From the NCBI GenBank assembly GCA_037200885.1, contig JBBCIN010000003.1:2046001-2110000 (forward strand): a stretch of 64,000 nucleotides of DNA, in the 5' to 3' direction. The translations under genes and the position numbers were made by a program. Source of the stretch: PMG-095 sp037200885. GTDB taxonomy: Bacteria; Myxococcota_A; Polyangia; Polyangiales; Polyangiaceae. Each line of letters starts with the position of its first letter. Positions within the stretch are counted from its first letter, which is position 1. The notes beneath the pieces are model-generated. The model did not search any database. It was not told the DNA's origin and worked only from the letters and a program-made list of their open reading frames with translations. Of the stretch, positions 25,771-34,891 are shown one piece after another.

Positions 25771-27018
25771 ATGGCCGCTCCAGAAACCGCCTGGTTGAGC
25801 TCGCGTCAAGCCAGCGATCGACTCGGGATCAAGCTCGCCACGTTGTACGCCTACGCGAGTCGCGGATTGATCAAAAGCTTGCCCGGGGACGGACAGCGCG
25901 CCCGGCTGTACGCGAGCGACGACGTCGAGCGACTACGCACGCGTCACGCCGCGCGCTCCGGGCACGGCCCCGTAGCGGCCAGCGCCCTCCGCTTCGGTGA
26001 GCCGGTGCTCGAGACCAGCATCTCCGATGTCGGCCCCGAGGGACCGCGTTACCGCGGGCAATTGGCGACCGAGTTGTGTCGAACCGGAGTGAGCTTCGAG
26101 CGCGTGGCGGAGCTGCTCTGGACCGGAGCTCTACCGGACAGGGCGGGCCCCGCGGCTCGCTCGAGCTGCGATGCCATCCAGCTCTGGCCGCTATTTGCCG
26201 GGCGCGCTTCACTGCCGAAGATGGCGCTCATGCTGAGCGCGTTGGCGCTCGCGGACAGCGATCGCCACGCGGCCAGCGACGCAGCCGAATTCGCCCGGGC
26301 CCGCGCACTATTTCATTGGCTGGCCCAGGCCCCGAAGGCCCGCCCTCCACGTCTCGAAGCCGGCCCTCGAGTTGCTGCTACGCTGCTCGCCGCGCTGCGC
26401 GTACCCCCAAAACCAAGCCTACTCGCCAACGTGGATCGCGCGCTCGTGCTGTGCGCGGAGCACGAGCTCAATGCCTCGACCTTCGCCGCGCGTGTCGCCG
26501 CCTCCGCTGGCGCCGATCTCTATGCCTGCTTGGGCGCGGCCGTGAACACCTTGAGCGGCAGCGCCCACGGCGGCATGTGCGACCGCGTCGAAGCTTTGAT
26601 CGCTACCATCGGCAGCAAAGCGCGAGCCACACGCACGGTGAATGAGTGGCTCGCGCGCGGTGAACAGCTGCCCGGATTTGGGCATCCATTGTACGCCGCG
26701 GGCGATCCGCGTGGAGCACTGCTGATCGAATTGGCCGAAGCCCACGGCGCGCACCGCGAACCGGCCAAGACCGCGTTCGCGTTACTCGAAGCGATGAGGC
26801 GCGGCGGACATCCCGCGCCGACCCTGGACGCTGGTCTGGTCACGCTGTGCCACTGTCTCGGGCTACCGGCGGGAAGCGCCGCGACCATCTTCGCAGTCGG
26901 GCGCAGCGCTGGCTGGGTCGCACACGCGCTCGAGCAGCGCGCGGCTGGTTACCTGCTCCGGCCGCGCGCGCGTTACGTTGGCGCAACTGAAACCGTGAAC
27001 GCAAGGCCCGCGCGCTAG
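25771..27018 (+). CDS. Helix-turn-helix-citrate synthase fusion protein
   Basis: A 415-residue protein. Residues about 8-55 form an excisionase/MerR-like winged HTH (WLSSRQASDRLGIKLATLYAYASRGLIKSL); from about 75 onward it is a citrate synthase domain. Catalytic positions are largely kept: SGSAHGGMCDRVEAL (His), GFGHPLYAAGDPRG (His and Arg) and TLDAGLVTLCHCLG (Asp). The C-terminus YLLRPRARYVGATE ends as in citrate synthases. It may be an active enzyme that also binds DNA, or a sensor derived from one. It is divergent from a normal citrate synthase; the ATG at 25771 puts the HTH first. Confidence 0.8.
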   Translation: MAAPETAWLSSRQASDRLGIKLATLYAYASRGLIKSLPGDGQRARLYASDDVERLRTRHAARSGHGPVAASALRFGEPVLETSISDVGPEGPRYRGQLATELCRTGVSFERVAELLWTGALPDRAGPAARSSCDAIQLWPLFAGRASLPKMALMLSALALADSDRHAASDAAEFARARALFHWLAQAPKARPPRLEAGPRVAATLLAALRVPPKPSLLANVDRALVLCAEHELNASTFAARVAASAGADLYACLGAAVNTLSGSAHGGMCDRVEALIATIGSKARATRTVNEWLARGEQLPGFGHPLYAAGDPRGALLIELAEAHGAHREPAKTAFALLEAMRRGGHPAPTLDAGLVTLCHCLGLPAGSAATIFAVGRSAGWVAHALEQRAAGYLLRPRARYVGATETVNARPAR

Positions 27019-27050
27019 CGCGCTAAAATGGTGTTAGCCTTGCCGGCGCC

Positions 27051-29366
27051 ATGACTGCAGGGCGCATCGGGGATCGCGAACTGGGACGACAAGCCACGCA
27101 GGCTCATCGTCCTTCGCGCGTGGCACGCGTCAGCGCAGCGATCGCCAGCCCAATTGCCGTATTGACTCTGCTGCCGCTATTGGTTGCTTCGATCGGTCTG
27201 TTCCTCACCGTGGTCGGTCAGCGCTCGCTGCGCGACAGCAACTTGACCATGGCCGGCGGGCGCATCGACGAAGAGACGACGCTGCTCGCGCGCAGCATCA
27301 GCGCCGCGCTGGAACAGTCCGACCCGGTCTTGGATCGCCTGAGCCTGCTTGCGCAGGACCACGACCCGATCAAGTCCTTCGACCGCGTGGCGCATTCGCT
27401 GCGCGATTTGATGCAGGGGCGCGCCGGCGTTTCGTACATCAGCATCAGCTTTCCGGATGGCACGTTCCAAGGCGCCTACCGCGATCGGGATGGCGCGATT
27501 CGTTTTCAAGATGCGCGCGTGTCGCCACAAGGGACGCTCGTGAAGCGTTACACGCTGGTCGGGCACGAACGCCTCGCGCCCTACTTCGAGGAGCACAACG
27601 ACTATGATCCGCGCAAGCGTGAGTTTTACAAGCTCGCAGCCAGCAGCGCGGAGCGCGTCTGGACCAAGCCGTACCCCTTCTTCAAAACGCATTACACCGG
27701 CATCACGCGCGCCGAGGCGGTGCGTGAATCGGGCACGCGCAACTTGCACGCGGTGGTCACGGTCGATTTCGACGTCACCGCGCTATCCGCGATTATGAGC
27801 CGGATTTCCATGGGCGACGCGACCACGCTGCTGTACACCGAAGACGGCGTCGTGCTCGCGTATCCGCGCGGCGAAGGCAGAATCAATGATTTGCCGCTGC
27901 GCCAAGATCGCGCACTCTTGTACAGCGATCTCGACGACCCGCTCTTGAGCTCGTTCTTCGAGGAATTCAGCGGGCCCAATCATCCGCCCGCATCCGGCTT
28001 GACCGAGCTCGCCGTAGACGGGCAAAAACAGCTGGTGGCCGAAAAGCCGATCGTCGTGGGACGGGATCTGGGCTGGTCAGTCGCGACGATCATGCCCGAA
28101 GCGGTCATCCTGAACGCGCTGCATCGACATCAACAGAAGAGTATGCTCGCGGCCGCTCTTGCCACTTTGCTCGCGAGCGGAATGGCCTGGCTGTTCGCCC
28201 GTCACATCTTGCGCACGCGCGAAGAAGCCGCGGTCGCCCGCGCCGAAGCGCGTGAAGCAGTCGCGCGCGCGCACGAGCTCGGCAGCTACCGCTTGGTGGA
28301 GATGTTGGGCAAGGGCGGCATGGGAGAGGTTTGGCGCGCCGAGCATCGCCTACTCGTGCGCCAAGCCGCGATCAAACTGATCAGCTTGGGTGACGACGCC
28401 GGACTCGACGCCAGCGAGGTCCAAGAGCGCTTTCGGCGCGAAGCACAGAGCCTGGCGACTTTGCGATCGCGCAACACGATCGAGCTCTTCGACTATGGCG
28501 TGACGGCCGACGGCACCTGCTTCTACGTGATGGAACTGCTCGACGGCATGGATCTGGAAACCTTGGTCCACCGGTTTGGGCCGCAACCTGCCGCACGCGT
28601 AATCGATTTTTTGATCCAAGCCTGCAACTCGCTGGCCGAGGCGCACGACGCAGGCCTCGTGCACCGCGACATCAAGCCCGCCAACCTCTACGTCTGCCGC
28701 GTCGCCGATGAAGTCGACGTGATCAAAGTCCTGGATTTTGGCCTGGTGCGCGCGGCCGTGCGCGAAACTAGCCAGCGACCCCCGCCGGTGGGCAGCTCGC
28801 GACACACCGGTGAAGAGACGGAAAGCGGCGTGCATCAAGGCGCGCGGATCAGCCCAGGCGAAAACGGAGCGCCGGACACCGTCACGTCCATGGGCGAAGA
28901 GCGCCTCACCCAAGTCGGGCAAGCGATGGGCACGCCCGCGTACATGGCGCCCGAACAGGCGCTAGGCTACGAGCTCGATGGTCGCGCCGATCTGTATGCG
29001 CTCGGCTGCGTCGGCTTCTTCCTGCTCAGCGGGCACCTGCTCTTCCAGCGCAACGGTTCCCTGCCGACGATGATGGCTCACATCAGCGATCAGCCGCCCG
29101 ATTTCAAGACCCAGATTCCGGGCTACCTGCCCGCCGAGCTGGCCACGGTACTGCTGCATTGCTTGGCCAAAAAGCCCGCCGCCCGCCCCAGCGACGCCCG
29201 CGCGCTGGCCTCGGCACTCAAGGCCATCCACATCCCGCTCGCCCAAGAGTGGTCGGAGGCCCAAGCTCAAACCTGGTGGGCCGCCCGCCACCCGAAGCCC
29301 TCCCCCCCAGCCGCACCCGCGGCTCACGCATCCGTGACCCAACCCGCGCAGCGCGGCGTGGCCTGA
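27051..29366 (+). CDS. Receptor Ser/Thr protein kinase with N-terminal dCache-like sensor
   Basis: A 771-residue protein. A membrane helix (about 32-55) leads into a periplasmic PAS-like (dCache) sensor of about 300 residues, where YYEEHNDYDPRKREFYK-type features occur as FEEHNDYDPRKREFYKLA and WTKPYPF. A second membrane helix (about 364-385) is followed by the kinase domain (about 412-730) with GKGGMGEVW, HRDIKPAN (Asp540), DFGLV, a long insert (about 575-620) in the activation segment, and GTPAYMAPEQ. The C-terminal Pro/Ala-rich tail is short. The sensor-membrane-kinase order is the reverse of the common kinase-first receptor layout. It starts 32 bp after the HTH-citrate synthase fusion gene and may be co-expressed with it. 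Confidence 0.85.
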   Translation: MTAGRIGDRELGRQATQAHRPSRVARVSAAIASPIAVLTLLPLLVASIGLFLTVVGQRSLRDSNLTMAGGRIDEETTLLARSISAALEQSDPVLDRLSLLAQDHDPIKSFDRVAHSLRDLMQGRAGVSYISISFPDGTFQGAYRDRDGAIRFQDARVSPQGTLVKRYTLVGHERLAPYFEEHNDYDPRKREFYKLAASSAERVWTKPYPFFKTHYTGITRAEAVRESGTRNLHAVVTVDFDVTALSAIMSRISMGDATTLLYTEDGVVLAYPRGEGRINDLPLRQDRALLYSDLDDPLLSSFFEEFSGPNHPPASGLTELAVDGQKQLVAEKPIVVGRDLGWSVATIMPEAVILNALHRHQQKSMLAAALATLLASGMAWLFARHILRTREEAAVARAEAREAVARAHELGSYRLVEMLGKGGMGEVWRAEHRLLVRQAAIKLISLGDDAGLDASEVQERFRREAQSLATLRSRNTIELFDYGVTADGTCFYVMELLDGMDLETLVHRFGPQPAARVIDFLIQACNSLAEAHDAGLVHRDIKPANLYVCRVADEVDVIKVLDFGLVRAAVRETSQRPPPVGSSRHTGEETESGVHQGARISPGENGAPDTVTSMGEERLTQVGQAMGTPAYMAPEQALGYELDGRADLYALGCVGFFLLSGHLLFQRNGSLPTMMAHISDQPPDFKTQIPGYLPAELATVLLHCLAKKPAARPSDARALASALKAIHIPLAQEWSEAQAQTWWAARHPKPSPPAAPAAHASVTQPAQRGVA

Positions 29367-29509
29367 ACCCTCCTGAACCCCGACAATTCCCGACAAATCA
29401 AGCCCAGCGCCTGGCTCTCGCCTCGCCTGCCCCGACAAACGTCGTCTGTCGTTGACACTCCCACCGCCGGCTGCCAGATTCCGCCCGCTTCGCGCCAAGA
29501 TACCCACCT

Positions 29510-29596
29510 GGAGAGGTGACCGAGTGGTCGAAGGTGCTTGACTGGAAATCAAGTGTACGGGCAACCGTACCGAGGGTTCGAATCCCTCCCTCTCCG
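29510..29596 (+). tRNA. tRNA-Ser(GGA)
   Basis: An 87-nt class II tRNA. The acceptor GGAGAGG (29510-29516) pairs with CCTCTCC (29589-29595). The anticodon stem CTTGA/TCAAG holds loop CTGGAAA with anticodon GGA at 29544-29546. There is a long variable arm (GTACGG/CCGTAC) and T-arm GAGGG-TTCGAAT-CCCTC. It reads UCC/UCU. An integrase fragment begins 28 bp downstream, as expected for an integration hotspot. Confidence 0.95.
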
Positions 29597-29624
29597 CTGA
29601 TATCTCTGAGTTGTTCTCGCTACT

Positions 29625-29799
29625 TCAACCAGTGGCCGCTTCGGCGTTGCCCACGGGTTGCCCAAAGTCATTGAGCAGCCCGATCGCTTCGCGCAGTGCG
29701 CTCGGTGCCAGGTGCATGTACCTGAGGGTCATGCTGAGCGTCGAGTGTCCGACGAGCTCCTGGATCGCCTTCGGCGCCGCGCCACGCATGGCTCGCGCC
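29625..29799 (-). pseudogene. Tyrosine recombinase (integrase), C-terminal fragment
   Basis: The last 58 or so residues of a phage-type integrase remain: AMRGAAPKAIQELVGHSTLSMTLRYMHLAPSALREA. These include the conserved His of GHS and the catalytic Tyr of RYMHL. The preceding Arg-His-x-x-Arg box and the rest of the protein are missing; the reading breaks just before AMRG and meets the IS91 transposase remnant on the other strand. The stop is 28 bp from tRNA-Ser(GGA), the usual layout when a tRNA gene is the attachment site. It cannot be active. Confidence 0.8.
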
Positions 29800-30798
29800 G
29801 ACTTCTGCCGACTGCCAACACCGGACCGTCTGGATGTCGAAACGCTCACGGTCAACGTCGAGATGCGAGTTGTGTCATGGCTCCGCCGCCACGGCTTTCT
29901 CACTGACGATTCAAGCGAGCCCCCCGCCGACCCCGCTGCTCGCTCGGCGCTCGAAGCATGCCTTCTGGGCTCGCTTGGCCTCGGTGAGCTGTCTGCCCTG
30001 CCGAGCAGACATGGTCCTACTGACGACGGTCACGATTCCCTCCTCGCGCCGCCCCGGTCCCAGCGGCGCGGAGGCCACTCTCGAGGTTTCGACGTGCACG
30101 CGGGGGTTGTTGTGTCAGCCACGGACCGCGACGGCCGCGAACGGCTCCTTCGTTATTGCGCCAGGCCCCCGCTCAGCCTTGAGCGGCTCAGCGTGTTGGA
30201 CGACGGCCGCATCGCATACGCAATCCGCAAACCATGGGGCAACGAGACGCACCGCGTAATGTCGCCACTGCAGTTCCTCGCCCAGCTGGCAGCGCTGATC
30301 CCGCCGCCTCGCCACCCCCTGATCCGGTTCTACGGTGTGTTCGCGCCGCACTCTTCTTGGCGAGAGAAGGTCGTTCCGTTCCGGTTGCCTTGTTGCCATC
30401 AACGAGACGAAAACGGCAGCTGCTCCCCTGACAGTACCGCAGCTACCACGGCGATCGCGGTCGCACGAATCGTGAAACCGTCCACCTTGCCCATCCTCGC
30501 TCGCCGATGCAGTGACCCGGCCCCGCATTGCGTGGCTGCCGTCGCTCCCAGGTATGTCGCGCCTGCCGCCCTTCGTGAACCATCGACACGTATTGACTGG
30601 GCCGAGCTCCTGAAGCGCGTGCATGACGTCGACGCATTGGCCTGTCAGTGCGGTGGCCGCCTGAATTTCATCGCACTCATCCTGGACGATGAGCCTGCTT
30701 CTGCAATCCTCGGCAGCCTCCACCTTTCCGCGGGAGCTCCTCCCATCGCTCGCGCGAGATCGCCTGACTGGACCGATCCCATCCCATCCGACGAATAG
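29800..30798 (+). pseudogene. IS91-family transposase, 5'-truncated
   Basis: An open frame of about 330 residues. Characteristic IS91/ISCR segments are present in order: VEMRVVSWLRRHGFL, FDVHAGVVVSATDRDGRERLLRYCARPPLSLERL, IRKPWGNETHRVMSPLQFLAQLAALIPPPRHPL, RFYGVFAPHSSWREKV and the C-terminal block RIDWAELLKRVHDVDALACQCGGRLNFIALILDDEP. The N-terminal zinc ribbon and the HUH nickase part are missing because the frame begins at the junction with the integrase fragment near 29800. IS91 elements move by rolling circle and lack inverted repeats; I cannot place the 3' end beyond the stop. Confidence 0.8.
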
Positions 30799-31200
30799 CG
30801 GGGCCGCGACCGATGGCCCGGGTCGCCGAGGTGGAGCCCTGCGCGCAGTCCGCGACGTGGCCCCATTTGGATTACTCAGCGCGGCCCGTCCGAATCCGGC
30901 GCGGACCCTCGCGACACGATCAGCGCGCATAGGACCAGTTAGGTCAACCCGGCCGTGCTTTGGGTGCCTTATCCCCATCGCTGTAAGGGGCTTCGAGCAC
31001 CCGTACGCCTTTGCGCGTATCGATGACTTGCATTGCATCATCGCCCAGTCTCGCGGCGAAGCTGCGCGTGGGTTTCCGCGCCGCTCGTGCTTTGGATATC
31101 AATAGCCATGGTGGGCTCTCTTCTTTCCCCCGCGAGGTGTCGAAGGTAGTCAGCAGTTTCTTTTCTCGGTCGAGGAGGATCTGCGTCTCCGCGCGACTCG
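30799..31200. other. Non-coding stretch after the IS91 remnant
   Basis: About 400 bp with no recognisable gene, RNA or strong hairpin. It probably contains the end of the IS91 element and mobile-region debris. Confidence 0.5.
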
Positions 31201-31285
31201 ACGCACGTTATGCCTCGTTAGTTGCTATGAGGCGCTGCTAGCGAGGCGCACAAGCAGCTGATCCGCCTCGCGAATGTCGATCGTG
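31175..31285. repeat. Inverted duplicate, left copy (3' end of the STAND regulator gene)
   Basis: The left copy includes a 28-bp core (31216-31243) that is identical, in opposite orientation, to 34294-34321. Similarity continues inward over the last codons of the regulator gene and outward (GGCATAACG, GCGCGGA.AC.CAG, CCTCGA.CGAGA) beyond the stop. Confidence 0.8.
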
Positions 31286-34026
31286 TCCCAGCCTTCGTTG
31301 AATGCCCGGCAGAGCGGCGTCAAAAGCTCACGCGCGTCCTCGATTCGGCCGGACCTGAACCAAATACGCGCGAGATCCGTGGCCGCGCGCAGTTCCCACG
31401 CACGGGCAGCCTGCCCGCGCGCGCACTCGAGGGCATCCTGCAGCCATTTCTCGGCATTCGAGTGCTCCGTGCCTGCCTTCGTGCGCAAGAGCTCGGGCAA
31501 GGCGAACAATTCGCCTTTGCGGCGGCAATTATCGATGGTCGAATCGACGAGCGTCCGAGCCTGCCCGTCACGTCCGCTGTCCAGCAAGCCCATCGCGAGC
31601 GCTGGCACCAACAGGCTCGTTAACGCCTCGAAGCGAGCCGCGCGCAGGCGGCCGAGGCTTGCCTCCAACAGACGTACCCCCTCCTCGGTTTTGCCCCGCA
31701 TGATTGCGACCTGCCCTCGGAACCCGTTTGCTGCGACGACGTAGAGCTCGAACGCATTGGCTTCCGCGAGACGCGTAAACAGGCTGAGCTCCTCTTCGGC
31801 CCTGTCGAGATCGCCCGTCCACAGGCACATCGGTAAATTCCAGAGGCGAACGACGCACTGGGTCGTGGAATTTCCGAACGCGCCTGCATCAGAGACGCTT
31901 CGCTCAGCCGCGACGCGCGCTTGGTCCGCGTAGCCCAGTAGCCAAAGGCAGCGCGCCAGCGCAATGCCGGAGCGAGTTCGTGACAGATCGGGTGGCGCAC
32001 CCCGATCCACCGCGACCTCGAGCTCGCCACGTGCGCGCAGCTGCTCTCCGGCCAAATGATGTGAAATGCCCAACAGCGAGGCTGCAATCGCGCGAGCCTC
32101 GAACGAACCGAGCTTGTCGGCAACCCGCCGTGAGTCCTCCGCCCAGGTAAGCGCCGTCGGGATATCGCCGATTCGCTGGTGGAAGATGTGAAGACCTCTC
32201 AGGGTCTGCAGTTCGCTGCGCGCGTCACCTAGCTCGGACGACAGCGCGAGGGCGCGCCGCAGCGCGTCTTCGGCGGGGCTAGTGTGTCCGCGCGTCAACA
32301 TCAGGCATGTTCCCAGCGCGCGCTGTAGGTCGAGCTCGATCGCACTGCCGCGATGCTCGTCGCCCATGATGGCGATTGCGCGTTCGCACCACTCGCGACA
32401 TTCGTCCAACAAAGACAATTTCAACAGCACCGACGCGCATCGGGCCGCAACCTGGAGGGCCAGCGTCGGATCGCCATCGCAGCCAAAGGACCACGAGAGC
32501 GCAGCACGGACGTTGCCCAACGAAGCCTTGAGCTCTGCGAGCGGCTTCGAAGATTCCGAAACGCTGGCGAAGTATGCGGCATGAGCGCGTGCGGTCGCGT
32601 TCTGTTCGGCGCCGCCGCGCGCGTTGAGCTTGGTTCGGGCGTATTCGCGGGTCATCTCGAGGAGGCGGTAGTGTCCTCGCGCCATGCAGCGCTCAGTGGC
32701 GACCAGCGACTTGGCGGTTAGCTCATCCAAAGCCCCTGCCACGCGATCTGCGTCGAGGGCCGAGACACTGACGACGGCGAGCGCTGCGTCCGGGGTAAAC
32801 GACCCGACGAATATCGACAGGCGATCGAGCGTGAGCTTCTCGCCGTCCGACAGCAGTTCGTAGCTCCAGTCCAGCGTGGCCTGCAGCGTCTGTTGACGAG
32901 GCATCGCCGTGCGTCGCCCGCTCCAACTCAGCGCATAGTGTTCGCTCAGCATCCGCGCCGTAGCCTCGAAGCCATGCGTTGCCACGCGCACCGCCGTGAG
33001 TTCTATCGGCAACGCCATTCCGTCCATTCGGCGACACATGTTGGCAATGACGCGGGCGGCGGCGTGATCGATGTGCAGCGTGCTGTTCGCCGCACACGCA
33101 CGCTCTGCAAACAGCTCGATCGCAGGATACCGAAGAAGTTGCTCGATCGACATCAGCTCCGGGTCATCCGGATACTCGAGCGCGCCCAACCAGTGCACGC
33201 GCTCGCCGTGAACGCGAAGTGACTCACGACTCGTGGCCAATACAGACACGGCGGGAGCAGCCTCGCCGATCTTTTCGACGAGCGGTGAGACGGCGCTGAG
33301 GAGATGCTCGCAGTTGTCGAGTACGAGAAGCAGTTTGCGCCCGCCGAGGTAGCTCAGTAGTGCCCGGGTCGTGTCTCCGTTTTGCACGGGTATGCCCAGC
33401 GCACTCGTCAGGGTCGACGCGATGAGCTTGGGCTCCTCGACCGCTGCAAGATCGACGAAGCTGACGTGATCGAAGTGAGACGCGAGTCGATGGGCGAGCT
33501 CGACCGCGACCGCCGTTTTTCCAACCCCGCCGGCACCCACAATCGTAAACAGTGGAGTGGACGTGATCTGAGTCGCTAGCAGTGTTAGGTCACGCTCGCG
33601 GCCGACCAACTGCGTGCGCGCGGGCAGGCTAGGCGCCGACAATGGCTCGGAACGCCGAGGCGTGGGCGCGGGCTCGCCAACCAATACCTGTACGGCCGCA
33701 ACGAACGCGTACCCGACGCCGACCTGTGTACTGATGTAACGAGCGCCGTCCTCGCCGTCCCCCAACACCTTGCGCAGCGATGCCATGTGGAAGCGAAGGC
33801 TACCGTCCTCGACGACGACGTCCGGCCAGACGCTTTCGAGGAGCTTACGCTTGGACAAGACCTGCCCGGGTTGATCCAGAAGCACGGCCAGCAGGTCGAG
33901 CGCGCGCCCTCCGAGCTCAACCGGTACGTCGTCCCGTGTGAGCAGACGCTCGCGTCTCGCAAACCGAAACGGTCCGAAAGCGAGCACTGCGGCGAGCGAG
34001 GTCAACACATGGATCTCCTGTGGCAT
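31225..34026 (-). CDS. Winged-helix STAND ATPase transcriptional regulator
   Basis: A 933-residue regulator. Residues about 14-110 are an OmpR/PhoB-type winged helix (ALDLLAVLLDQPGQVLSKRKLLESVWPD, ISTQVGVGYAFVA). A STAND/NB-ARC-like NTPase follows (about 140-430) with Walker A VGAGGVGKTAVAVELA and Walker B KLLLVLDNCEHLL. The C-terminal half is TPR-like helical repeats (LEDALRRALALSSELGDARSE and similar). Such proteins integrate a signal through the repeats and activate neighbouring genes when ATP-bound. It faces the osmC-like gene at 34385 across about 360 bp, in which lies a remnant of a related gene. ATG 34026 is the start; the RBS is weak. Confidence 0.8.
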   Translation of the reverse strand: MPQEIHVLTSLAAVLAFGPFRFARRERLLTRDDVPVELGGRALDLLAVLLDQPGQVLSKRKLLESVWPDVVVEDGSLRFHMASLRKVLGDGEDGARYISTQVGVGYAFVAAVQVLVGEPAPTPRRSEPLSAPSLPARTQLVGRERDLTLLATQITSTPLFTIVGAGGVGKTAVAVELAHRLASHFDHVSFVDLAAVEEPKLIASTLTSALGIPVQNGDTTRALLSYLGGRKLLLVLDNCEHLLSAVSPLVEKIGEAAPAVSVLATSRESLRVHGERVHWLGALEYPDDPELMSIEQLLRYPAIELFAERACAANSTLHIDHAAARVIANMCRRMDGMALPIELTAVRVATHGFEATARMLSEHYALSWSGRRTAMPRQQTLQATLDWSYELLSDGEKLTLDRLSIFVGSFTPDAALAVVSVSALDADRVAGALDELTAKSLVATERCMARGHYRLLEMTREYARTKLNARGGAEQNATARAHAAYFASVSESSKPLAELKASLGNVRAALSWSFGCDGDPTLALQVAARCASVLLKLSLLDECREWCERAIAIMGDEHRGSAIELDLQRALGTCLMLTRGHTSPAEDALRRALALSSELGDARSELQTLRGLHIFHQRIGDIPTALTWAEDSRRVADKLGSFEARAIAASLLGISHHLAGEQLRARGELEVAVDRGAPPDLSRTRSGIALARCLWLLGYADQARVAAERSVSDAGAFGNSTTQCVVRLWNLPMCLWTGDLDRAEEELSLFTRLAEANAFELYVVAANGFRGQVAIMRGKTEEGVRLLEASLGRLRAARFEALTSLLVPALAMGLLDSGRDGQARTLVDSTIDNCRRKGELFALPELLRTKAGTEHSNAEKWLQDALECARGQAARAWELRAATDLARIWFRSGRIEDARELLTPLCRAFNEGWDTIDIREADQLLVRLASSAS

Positions 34027-34230
34027 TGCTGAACAGCTAGCGCGATCAGCTGCACGTGGCGGCGATCAGTTCGTTCGCACTGCCACCCAAGGTTTCGGTC
34101 CCTTCAGAAGTACTCCTCCAGTAACTTGCTACGTGTATAGGTCAGCGCGAGGGCGGTGCAAGCGCCCTTTCGGATGGGTTCTGGGGAGATCTCTGCACGG
34201 TGCGCATTCAGCCGCGTCGCCAGGGCGGGG

Positions 34231-34312
34231 CAGCCGTTCCATGGGAGCCGCAGCTATCGACATTCACGAAGTGGATCAGATACTTGTGGGCCCCGCTAGC
34301 AGCGCCTCATAG
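34231..34312 (+). pseudogene. Remnant of a second STAND-regulator 3' end
   Basis: In one plus-strand frame the last residues read IDIHEVDQILVGPASSAS, against IDIREADQLLVRLASSAS at the end of the intact regulator encoded on the opposite strand at 31225. Upstream of this the similarity fades. It looks like the tail of a paralogous gene that once preceded the Ohr/OsmC gene in the same orientation. Confidence 0.65.
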
Positions 34313-34376
34313 CAACTAACGACGCATAACGGGCGTCCGGCGCTGCGCGGACACAGGCTCTCCTCGAACCGAGAGG
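34231..34376. repeat. Inverted duplicate, right copy
   Basis: Partner of the repeat at 31175-31285. The exact core is 34294-34321; 12 of the next 14 bases also match. It runs from the remnant C-terminal codons almost to the Shine-Dalgarno of the Ohr/OsmC gene. Confidence 0.75.
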
Positions 34377-34384
34377 AGACCTGA

Positions 34385-34801
34385 ATGGACACTATGGACA
34401 AGATTATCTACACCGCACGCACGCACACGATAGGGGGCCGCGAAGGCAGCTCACGCAGCGACGATGGTCGCCTGCTATTGCAACTGTCCTTGCCGGGAGC
34501 ACGCGGCATGGGCACGAATCCCGAGCAGCTGTTGGCGGCGGGCTGGTCGGCGTGCTTTCTGTCGACGCTGGCGCATCTTGCAAAGTTGCGAGAGCTGGCG
34601 CTCCCCAAGGACTGTGCCATTGACGCCGAGATCGACCTGGGCAGCGGAGCGGACGGCTTGGCCATCCAGGCACGGCTTCGTGTGTCCTTGCCGGGCCTCG
34701 ACTTGGACACGGCGCGCGCGCTGGTGAACGCGGCACACGCTGCATGCCCCTATTCGAAAGCGACCCAGGGAAACATCGCAGTATCCATCGATCTGGCTTG
34801 A
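34385..34801 (+). CDS. Ohr/OsmC-family peroxidase (organic hydroperoxide resistance)
   Basis: A 138-residue protein with the Ohr/OsmC fold. The two redox Cys are visible: GWSACFLSTLAHLAK (about Cys57) and HAACPYSKATQGN (about Cys121), the second in the Ohr-type CPYS context. It reduces organic hydroperoxides with lipoyl-type thiols. GAGGAG before ATG 34385 is a good RBS. It begins a plus-strand set with a membrane protein and a flavoprotein disulfide reductase, suggesting an oxidative-stress module. Confidence 0.85.
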   Translation: MDTMDKIIYTARTHTIGGREGSSRSDDGRLLLQLSLPGARGMGTNPEQLLAAGWSACFLSTLAHLAKLRELALPKDCAIDAEIDLGSGADGLAIQARLRVSLPGLDLDTARALVNAAHAACPYSKATQGNIAVSIDLA

Positions 34802-34891
34802 ATCGAAGAAGCTTGGCTTTTCGCGCTGTCCTGCTCGGTTAGGCGGCCGGAGAACCATTCGCTGTCTGTTTATGACCCCAAGGAGAAAATC

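Noticed and set aside
31216..34321. Inverted 28-bp repeats read as transposon ends or attC-like sites
   Set aside because: The repeats are the coding ends of related genes plus downstream sequence, and no transposase or integron integrase is associated.
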